Assembly (NCBI RefSeq): GCF_002217205.1
Contig: NZ_MUGT01000039.1
Span: 1-38,375, forward strand
Length of the DNA: 38,375 nucleotides
DNA from: Flavobacterium branchiophilum NBRC 15030 = ATCC 35035
GTDB taxonomy: Bacteria; Bacteroidota; Bacteroidia; Flavobacteriales; Flavobacteriaceae
Direction of reading: 5' to 3'
This document shows, in pieces, positions 32,418-38,375 of the stretch; position 1 is the first letter of the stretch; each line of letters starts with the position of its first letter. Made by a program: the position numbers and the translations under genes. The notes beneath the pieces were generated by a model. That model searched no databases, was not told the DNA's origin, and saw only the letters and a list, made by a program, of their open reading frames with translations.

Positions 32418-32882
32418 TTACACACCCAAATTGGATGATAATTTCATTTCAACATGTTCGATATCATCTTCCAAATACACGTCGCTTGTGGCAACAAAAC
32501 CATGTTGTTCATAAAATTTTTTAAGATACAACTGTGCCGATATGGTAATATTTGTAGTGCCAAAAAGGTTTTTGATTTGTTTTTTTGATTCGACAATTAA
32601 GGCATGGCCCATTTTCATTGCTCGGTATTGAGCATTTACAGTTACCCTTCCGATGGAGGCATATTCAAAATATTGGCCTGCATCAAACAATCTGGAATAA
32701 GCAACAACCTGATGGTTTATTTTGCCCATCAAATGCCACGATTTATAATCTTTGAAATCCAAATCTTGATATACACAATTTTGTTCAACAACAAAAATTT
32801 CGCTTCTCAATTGCAATATTTCATAGAGTTCAAAAACCGTTAATGCCTCAAAAGGCTTTACTTCCCACTGTACTGTTTCCAT
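32418..32882 (-). CDS. ElaA-type GNAT acetyltransferase
   Basis: The 154-residue protein is a single GNAT domain: LYEILQLRSEIFVVEQNCVY, DLDFKDYKSWHLMG, IGRVTVNAQYRAMKMGHALI (acetyl-CoA loop with Arg-x-x-x-x-Gly) and AQLYLKKFYEQHGF. The start ELRSEIFVVEQ-type segment and length identify the ElaA family. The acceptor substrate is unknown. It starts immediately after the DUF4837 stop, so it belongs to the same transcript. Confidence 0.92.
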   Translation of the reverse strand: METVQWEVKPFEALTVFELYEILQLRSEIFVVEQNCVYQDLDFKDYKSWHLMGKINHQVVAYSRLFDAGQYFEYASIGRVTVNAQYRAMKMGHALIVESKKQIKNLFGTTNITISAQLYLKKFYEQHGFVATSDVYLEDDIEHVEMKLSSNLGV

Positions 32883-33881
32883 TTATTTTTTAAATTGTAT
32901 TGTTTTTATTATTGCTTCTAGCTCTAGCATCAAATCACGTTTTGGTTTTGATGGTGCATAGCAAAACCCTTCTAAAACCATAATTCTTTTATTTTTATGA
33001 TCTAAAATAAAGTAATTCAAAAAAGGCCCCGACATAAAATCATTTTTCATAATCCAAGTCCCACGTGTTTCATAAGCCCGTTTATGTGCCATTTGTATCC
33101 AAGTTGAATACGGCGAATAGGAATCTTCGGTTTTCATTTCGGTACCCATTTCATTACCATGAATATACAAACTCCCAATAGAATCACGGATTCGAATAAC
33201 CTCGTTTTGGGTAAAATTTTTAAAAGGCAATTCATATATGACAATACTAATACTACCCCCCAAGATTTCGTTTTTAAACCACATGAACTTGGCTTTTCTG
33301 CGTACGATGCTAAAATTTTTGGGAATTTCTAGCGTAATATGAAATTTATCGGCTATTTTTTTGGTTCGTAAAACATTGTTTTTATTTCTCTTTTGCAATT
33401 CATTTATTTCAGTTTTTTTTAATTTACCAATAATAATATTGCTATTTTTTTCAATAGTGTCAATAATTTCTTTTACAGAATTGCCCGATATATGAAACAC
33501 ATTTTGGGGTTGTGCATATTCATTAATTTGATGACTGAACTTGCTTTTGGATTCTTTTTTAATAACCATAATATTTCTGCTATTGGTCATATAACCTTCC
33601 AAAAGTTTTAAAGGGTATTGGTTGATTGTAAAAAGAGGTTCTTCTTGAGGCAATCCTAAAACTGGTGATGCAAATTTATTTCGTAAAGTATCGCCTATTT
33701 CGCCATCCCACAATTGATCGTCTATGATAATCGATACATTATTTATTTTGTCCGAAGTTACTTGTTGGGTTTCTTCTTTTTTAAAATGGCACGACATCCA
33801 AAAAAAAGAACCAAAAAAAACGGTTAAAAGACCGCTCTTTTTGGTAATTAGTTGGATATTATGTATCAATTGATTAACCAC
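32883..33881 (-). CDS. DUF4837 lipoprotein
   Basis: The 332-residue protein has a lipoprotein-type signal (TVFFGSFFWMSC, Cys at about residue 31) and then the DUF4837 pattern: VSIIIDDQLWDGEIGDTLRN, LPQEEPLFTINQYP, AQPQNVFHISG, and a second half with YSPYSTWIQMAHKRAYETRG. DUF4837 is a Bacteroidetes family without a known role. It overlaps the end of the transglycosylase gene by 8 nt, so a cell-envelope function connected with that enzyme is plausible. The N-terminal extension before the hydrophobic segment may mean the true start is slightly later. Confidence 0.88.
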   Translation of the reverse strand: MVNQLIHNIQLITKKSGLLTVFFGSFFWMSCHFKKEETQQVTSDKINNVSIIIDDQLWDGEIGDTLRNKFASPVLGLPQEEPLFTINQYPLKLLEGYMTNSRNIMVIKKESKSKFSHQINEYAQPQNVFHISGNSVKEIIDTIEKNSNIIIGKLKKTEINELQKRNKNNVLRTKKIADKFHITLEIPKNFSIVRRKAKFMWFKNEILGGSISIVIYELPFKNFTQNEVIRIRDSIGSLYIHGNEMGTEMKTEDSYSPYSTWIQMAHKRAYETRGTWIMKNDFMSGPFLNYFILDHKNKRIMVLEGFCYAPSKPKRDLMLELEAIIKTIQFKK

Positions 33882-36531
33882 TGATTTTTAATTTCATTCC
33901 TGGTTTGATATCGCCATCTCTAATGCCGTTCCATTTTTTTAAATCAGAAACGGTAACACCAGGGTATTTTTGGGATATGCTAAAAAGCGAATCCCCTTTT
34001 TTTACTTGGTACATTTTTTCACCATTTTTAGTACTGGCAACCATCTTATTGTTTTGCAACTGCTTCTTTTCCTTTGGACTTACCTCGGGTTTTGAAACGA
34101 TAAGCGTAGTACCTAACTGAATATTGTTGTCTGTCAAATTATTCCAAGCTCTTAAATCTGCTAATGAAATATTATATTTTTTGATAATTTTCCATACGTT
34201 ATCTCCTTTTTCAACTACATATTCTTGTACCTCTTTGGCTTGCCATTCTGCTTCTGCATGTTCTGGTTTGCTCACTACCAATTTAGTTCCGGCTTCTACG
34301 GAATTATCTTCAAAATTATTCCATTTTTTCAAATTGGCAACCGTCGTTTTATGATTTTTTGCAATTGTAGCCAGTGTTTCCCCTTCTTTTACTAAATACT
34401 CGTTAGTAGCTTTTGTTGTATCTGCTTTTTGAACTTTTTTAGTTTTTACTTCTTTTGGCTCTACAGTGGCAAGTTGTTGTTCTGGTTTAAATTCTACTTC
34501 TTTTTTTACTTTTTTCTTTACAACAGTAACTACTTTTTCATTTGAAATGATTTTTAAAGTTTTGCCTTTGTTTACAGTCGAGCCTTTAATTTTATTCCAT
34601 TTTTTTAATTCGGCAACAGACACATTAAATTTTTCTGCTATCTCGCTCAAATTATCACCACTCTTAACTTTGTAAGATTTAGCAACGTCTTTGTAAGCTA
34701 CTACTTTTTCCTCTTTTATTTCATAAATAAATTTGGTGTTTTTACTTTCAGGTTTTACTTCTTTTTCAATTTTAGTTGCTGCTGCTGGTTTTTCGTCATT
34801 ATTGGCAACTAACGTTTCATTATCTTCATGAGTTGTTACCGGTTTTTTCTCTTTTTTTCTAACAGTTGTTACAACTCTTTCTGTGGTATGAATTTTTAAC
34901 GTTTTTCCTTTTTTAAGTTTGTCGCCTTTTAGTTTATTCCATTTTTTAATATCAGAAACAGCTACATCATATTGTCTAGCAATATCGCCCAGATCGTCTC
35001 CTTTTTTGACTTTATAAGATTTGGTAACGTTTTTAAATGATACTATCTTTTCTGTTATCAAATCCGACGATGCAGATACATGATCAGTACTTGTTTTTTC
35101 AACATGAGGTTTATTGGTATCTTGAGAGGCCAAGTCAGTAGCTTTATCCAATTTTGGTGTTTTTGCCTCTGCCAATTCTGTTGCTTGAACTTTCTCGGTA
35201 ATTCTAATTTTTAAATTTCTACCCAATGGTGCTTTGTCGCTACGCAAATGATTCCATTTTTTTAATTCCGATTTTGAAATTCCATAAGCTTGTGCTATTT
35301 CGCTCAAACTATCCCCTTTGCCCACTTTATGAAACTTATAGCGGGTAACATATCTTTGACGATTGTTTCTTAAAGAATCATTTGCTATAGAAGGTCGGGT
35401 ATTTGGGCGTTCTCTTAAATTATCTTCATAATCGGCATAGTAGTATATTTTATCTTCGTTTGATGCAAAAACAGCTACTTTATCCTGTGGTAGTCTTAAA
35501 TAATTTTGTTTATCAGCTTCAAAAGGGATAACATCTAGCTTGTAAGATGGATTTAGAAACTGTAGTTCAGTTACTGGAATATCTAATAAATTAGAAATTT
35601 GTTTAAAACTCAACTGTCTTTTTACCATCAAGGTATCCGTAGAAAAATAAGTTACTGGGGCTTTTAATGGGGTAATACCATGTTCTTTATGATATTCAAA
35701 AATATACATAGTTGCCAAAAAAGCAGGCAAATAGCCAGCCGTTTCTTGTGGTAAATTTTTGCGTATGTTCCAATAATTTTTTTGCCCATTTGAACGTCTA
35801 ATGGCTTTAGTTACATTACCTGGCCCACAGTTATATGAGGCCAAAACCAAATCCCAATCGCCAAAAATTTTGTACATCCCCGATAAGTACTTACAAGCCG
35901 CTTCGGTCGATTTTAATGGATCGCTACGTTCGTCTATATAAGAATTAACATTCAAATTATATTGTAAACCAGTACCATACATAAATTGCCAAAGTCCCCC
36001 TGCTCCTACTCTTGATTTGGCTCTTGGATTTAAAGCAGATTCTACTATGGCTAAATATTTAACTTCTAAAGGAATATCATATTTAGAAAGAGCATCTTCA
36101 AACATTGGAAAATAATACTCTGCAATTGCCATCAAACGGGCATACGATTTTTTTCTGTTTTTTAACAACGATTTGATGACGTTTTCCAAACCTGGATTAT
36201 ATTCGATATTAAAAGGCGATTTGGCATCTAATTTTTTCAAACGAGCTTTTAAAATATCTGTTGGCAAATCGTAGGCAACCGTTTCGTCCATATTCATATT
36301 GGATATATCCTCAAATTGTTCGGCCGAAAGGGCATCATTTGAAAGCTCCTTCATCCATTGGGCATCAATTTTTGAAATAGCATCGTGTTTTACAAAAGTT
36401 TTTTTCAAAGAATCCAAAACAGAAACTTTAGGGGCATTATTTACACGAACAACGCTATCTGTCTCATGTTGAGCAAATAACGTTGTTGATGCAAAAAATG
36501 CTATAGCGAGTGTATATACTTTTTTAGTCAT
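33874..36531 (-). CDS. MltD-like lytic transglycosylase with six LysM domains
   Basis: The enzyme cleaves peptidoglycan glycan strands in the periplasm. The start at 36531 (MTKKVYTLAIAFFAS, signal ending LFAQ) is preferred over ATG 36549, which adds six residues before the signal. The SLT domain covers residues about 140-290: catalytic Glu in VESALNPRAKS, GLWQFMYGTG, YNCGPGNVTKAI. Six LysM repeats follow, beginning near residues 397, 500, 617, 710, 770 and 839, each with the (K/E)xGD(S/N)L ... KKWN ... G..L.(I/V) pattern and Lys/Glu/Thr-rich linkers. Six is more than the two or three of typical MltD. It is cotranscribed with DUF4837 and elaA, 77 nt downstream of pgk. Confidence 0.95.
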   Translation of the reverse strand: MTKKVYTLAIAFFASTTLFAQHETDSVVRVNNAPKVSVLDSLKKTFVKHDAISKIDAQWMKELSNDALSAEQFEDISNMNMDETVAYDLPTDILKARLKKLDAKSPFNIEYNPGLENVIKSLLKNRKKSYARLMAIAEYYFPMFEDALSKYDIPLEVKYLAIVESALNPRAKSRVGAGGLWQFMYGTGLQYNLNVNSYIDERSDPLKSTEAACKYLSGMYKIFGDWDLVLASYNCGPGNVTKAIRRSNGQKNYWNIRKNLPQETAGYLPAFLATMYIFEYHKEHGITPLKAPVTYFSTDTLMVKRQLSFKQISNLLDIPVTELQFLNPSYKLDVIPFEADKQNYLRLPQDKVAVFASNEDKIYYYADYEDNLRERPNTRPSIANDSLRNNRQRYVTRYKFHKVGKGDSLSEIAQAYGISKSELKKWNHLRSDKAPLGRNLKIRITEKVQATELAEAKTPKLDKATDLASQDTNKPHVEKTSTDHVSASSDLITEKIVSFKNVTKSYKVKKGDDLGDIARQYDVAVSDIKKWNKLKGDKLKKGKTLKIHTTERVVTTVRKKEKKPVTTHEDNETLVANNDEKPAAATKIEKEVKPESKNTKFIYEIKEEKVVAYKDVAKSYKVKSGDNLSEIAEKFNVSVAELKKWNKIKGSTVNKGKTLKIISNEKVVTVVKKKVKKEVEFKPEQQLATVEPKEVKTKKVQKADTTKATNEYLVKEGETLATIAKNHKTTVANLKKWNNFEDNSVEAGTKLVVSKPEHAEAEWQAKEVQEYVVEKGDNVWKIIKKYNISLADLRAWNNLTDNNIQLGTTLIVSKPEVSPKEKKQLQNNKMVASTKNGEKMYQVKKGDSLFSISQKYPGVTVSDLKKWNGIRDGDIKPGMKLKISG

Positions 36532-36571
36532 AAACCTTAAATTTAGCAATCAATTATAATTCAAAGAATTG

Positions 36572-36579
36572 CAAAAATA
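36572..36579 (-). promoter_or_regulatory. -7 element for the transglycosylase operon
   Basis: On the minus strand TATTTTTG fits TAnnTTTG, 40 nt before the preferred start. The nearest TTG is only 12 bp upstream, so the match is partial; read-through from pgk is also possible because no hairpin terminator separates them. Confidence 0.35.
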
Positions 36580-36626
36580 AAAGGTTAATTCCAATAAATT
36601 GTATAAAATTTGTTAAAAATTATTTT

Positions 36627-37814
36627 TTATTCTAAAATAGCCGCAATTCCTGGTAAAATTCGACCTTCTAGCATTTCTAACATGGCCCCTCCACCCGTAG
36701 AAACATAGCTCATTTTGTGTTCAAATCCAAACTGTTTTACTGCCGAAACAGAATCGCCCCCACCAACTAATGAAAAAGCACCGTTTGCTGTAGCCTCGGC
36801 AATATAATGCCCTAGTTCGATAGTACCCGCAGCAAATTTATCCATTTCAAAAACGCCTAATGGGCCATTCCACAAAATAGTTTTGGAAGCTAAAATAACT
36901 TTTTTGAAATTTTCCAACGATTTTGGTCCTGCATCAAGGCCTTGCCATCCATCTGGAATTTCACGAACATCCACAATTTGTGTATCCGCATCTTTTGAAA
37001 AAGCATTTGCTGCCACTACATCTACAGGTATATGAATTTGAACTCCTTTTTCTTTGGCCAATCTTAATATTTCCAATGCCAGGTCTTGTTTGTCGTCTTC
37101 ACAAATAGAATCGCCAACTCGGCCACCAAGGGCTTTTACAAAAGTATAAGTCATACCGCCACCAATAATCATGTGGTTTACTTTATCTAAAATATTTTCG
37201 ATAACTGTTATTTTAGACGACACTTTACTACCGCCTAATACCGCCGTTACGGGTTTTTCAGAATCTTTTAAAACTTTATTCAAACTTTCAATTTCTTTTG
37301 CCAATAGCAATCCAAAACATTTAGCATTTGGAAAAAACTGCGCAATTATGGTGGTCGAAGCATGTGCTCGGTGTGCTGTTCCAAAAGCATCATTTACATA
37401 AATATCGCCCAAGCTTGCCAAGGCTTTTGAAAAAGCCACATCGCCTTTTTCTTCTTCGGCATGAAAACGTAAATTTTCAAGCAATAGCACACCACCGGGT
37501 TTCAAGTTTTGAGCAGCGGTTGCGGCAACTTCGCCAATACAATCTGAAGCAAATTGCACATCAACACCCAGTATTTCTGAAGTTTTTTTCAATATATGTT
37601 GCAAAGAGTATTTGGCTTCCACTCCTTTGGGTCTGCCAAGGTGCGACATCAAAATCACACTGCCGCCATCTTTCAATATCTTGTCAATAGTAGGTTTTGC
37701 GGCTTCTATTCTTGTAGCATCTGTTACATTAAATTCATCGTCTAATGGTACATTAAAATCAACTCTTATAATCGCTTTTTTGTTTTGAAAATCAAAATCC
37801 TGAATTGTTTTCAT
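36627..37814 (-). CDS. pgk: Phosphoglycerate kinase
   Basis: Pgk makes ATP from 1,3-bisphosphoglycerate in glycolysis. The 395-residue product has [69 protein letters not shown] and the C-terminal [15 protein letters not shown] with [13 protein letters not shown]. Full length and intact. Confidence 0.98.
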   Translation of the reverse strand: MKTIQDFDFQNKKAIIRVDFNVPLDDEFNVTDATRIEAAKPTIDKILKDGGSVILMSHLGRPKGVEAKYSLQHILKKTSEILGVDVQFASDCIGEVAATAAQNLKPGGVLLLENLRFHAEEEKGDVAFSKALASLGDIYVNDAFGTAHRAHASTTIIAQFFPNAKCFGLLLAKEIESLNKVLKDSEKPVTAVLGGSKVSSKITVIENILDKVNHMIIGGGMTYTFVKALGGRVGDSICEDDKQDLALEILRLAKEKGVQIHIPVDVVAANAFSKDADTQIVDVREIPDGWQGLDAGPKSLENFKKVILASKTILWNGPLGVFEMDKFAAGTIELGHYIAEATANGAFSLVGGGDSVSAVKQFGFEHKMSYVSTGGGAMLEMLEGRILPGIAAILE

Positions 37815-37848
37815 ATTGTATTGGGTTTAAATATTTTAAAATTATTCA

Positions 37849-37875
37849 CAAATATAGTATAAATATATTTTTCAA
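37849..37875 (-). promoter_or_regulatory. Promoter of pgk
   Basis: On the minus strand TTG (37875-37873) and TATATTTG (37856-37849) are 16 bp apart, one shorter than usual. The -7 element lies 34 nt before the ATG. Confidence 0.5.
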
Positions 37876-38063
37876 AACCATCATTTATCTAAAAAACAGA
37901 TAATAATATTGCGAAATCGATGTAAATTTGTTTTAATTTTAGTTAATATCTTATTGGTTTGCTTTTAATTATAATGAACAAACTTTAAAAAACTAATAAT
38001 GAATAGAAAAATTTATAAATACCCATATATTTAAATATAGTAAAAAAATTGACGCCTCCTTTT
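37876..38063. other. AT-rich intergenic region upstream of pgk
   Basis: No gene or RNA seen. TAAATTTG at about 37923-37930 on the plus strand fits a -7 element, but no plus-strand open frame follows it inside the window. Confidence 0.4.
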
Positions 38064-38230
38064 TTATACCAAATATTTTTATAAAATAGTCCAAAGATAC
38101 GTAGTTATTTTTTAGAAAAAATTTTCAAAAAAAATCGTTGCATAGCCGGGCTACGGAACTATTTTTTTTGACTCATTTTAGCAAAAAAGAACAAGTAGAT
38201 TGGACTATTTTATATGTATATTTGGTATAA
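38064..38230. mobile_element. MITE-like element with 30-bp terminal inverted repeats
   Basis: The left end 38064-38093 and the reverse complement of 38201-38230 agree at 27 of 30 positions (outer TTATACCAAATAT, inner TATAAAATAGTCCA). The 107-bp interior has no open frame but includes a small GC-rich palindrome TAGCCGGGCTA (38143-38153). A second copy appears to end at position 16, and similar ends occur at 14373 and 24790. Size, terminal repeats and lack of coding are those of a miniature inverted-repeat transposable element. The mobilising transposase is not in the window. Confidence 0.7.
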
Positions 38231-38235
38231 GATTA

Positions 38236-38270
38236 AATGTCGTTAAATTAATGCTTATCTAAACGACATT
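38236..38270. terminator. Hairpin next to the MITE
   Basis: AATGTCGTT (38236-38244) pairs perfectly with AACGACATT (38262-38270), with a 17-nt loop. No long T run follows in either direction. It may be the terminator of a gene beyond the window or part of a larger repeat. Confidence 0.3.
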
Positions 38271-38375
38271 GGATTATAAATATAATATTTAATTTAATAA
38301 ATATTATTAAGATTTTTTTATAATTAGGTTACTCCCTCCCTCTCAAACCACCTTAATATCATATTTGTCCAACAA

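Noticed and set aside
1..38375. CRISPR array, tRNA or rRNA genes, prophage
   Set aside because: No regularly spaced repeats, no tRNA-like cloverleaf in any gap and no phage genes were seen. A scan with dedicated tools was not possible.

Overview
The window looks like a chromosomal segment of a gliding-type member of the Flavobacteriaceae (Flavobacterium or a close relative). The evidence is the strong AT bias, promoters of the Bacteroidetes type (TTG, about 19 nt, then TAnnTTTG), the lack of Shine-Dalgarno sequences, the gliding genes gldD and gldE, a TonB-dependent receptor with an N-terminal CarboxypepD_reg-like domain, a DUF5687 ABC permease and a DUF4837 lipoprotein. I saw no tRNA, rRNA, CRISPR array, prophage or intact transposase.

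Layout. (1) 1-1816: the end of a terminal inverted repeat, then purH with a clear promoter and terminator. (2) About 1816-6660: an accessory island. It holds a gene remnant, two tandem type II toxin-antitoxin pairs each followed by the same 79-bp repeat, and two orphan Rhs C-terminal toxin/immunity cassettes on the minus strand. One predicted toxin is PD-(D/E)XK nuclease-like and the other resembles a clan CD cysteine peptidase. Both cassettes carry decayed pieces of the same Rhs core. (3) 6746-9645: the ribosomal operon rplM-rpsI-rpsB-tsf (minus). (4) 10068-14139: pgi (plus) and an ABC ATPase/DUF5687 permease pair (minus). (5) 14373-14528: a terminal-repeat-like sequence and a strongly structured intergenic element. 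(6) 14577-20339: the elongation operon mreB-mreC-mreD-mrdA-rodA (minus). (7) 20650-22970: ssb-gldE-gldD (minus). (8) 23193-24689: nuoN alone, with its own promoter and terminator. (9) 25028-32331: a small lipoprotein gene, nadD, a TonB receptor, a four-helix membrane protein, an RlpA-like protein, a CYTH protein and a cystathionine gamma-synthase-type enzyme. (10) 32418-37875: pgk, a six-LysM lytic transglycosylase, DUF4837 and ElaA (minus). (11) 38064-38230: a 167-bp MITE-like element with 30-bp terminal inverted repeats.

How the genes work together. Cell-wall functions are prominent: the MreBCD/PBP2/RodA elongasome, a MltD-like transglycosylase and an RlpA-like protein. Housekeeping metabolism is scattered between them (purine synthesis, glycolysis, NAD synthesis, complex I, methionine synthesis). 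GldD and GldE point to gliding and type 9 secretion.

The most interesting part is the 1.8-6.7 kb island. Two interbacterial-type toxin/immunity pairs have survived although the Rhs scaffold that would deliver them has been destroyed by traceable events: a 44-nt duplication-like insertion in one, and a deletion at a GGGC microhomology in the other. The island also lies where I would expect mreB to follow purH, so it may mark the end of an inversion of about 18.6 kb. Orphan nuoN and the dispersed terminal-repeat-like sequences point the same way, to a rearranged chromosome.
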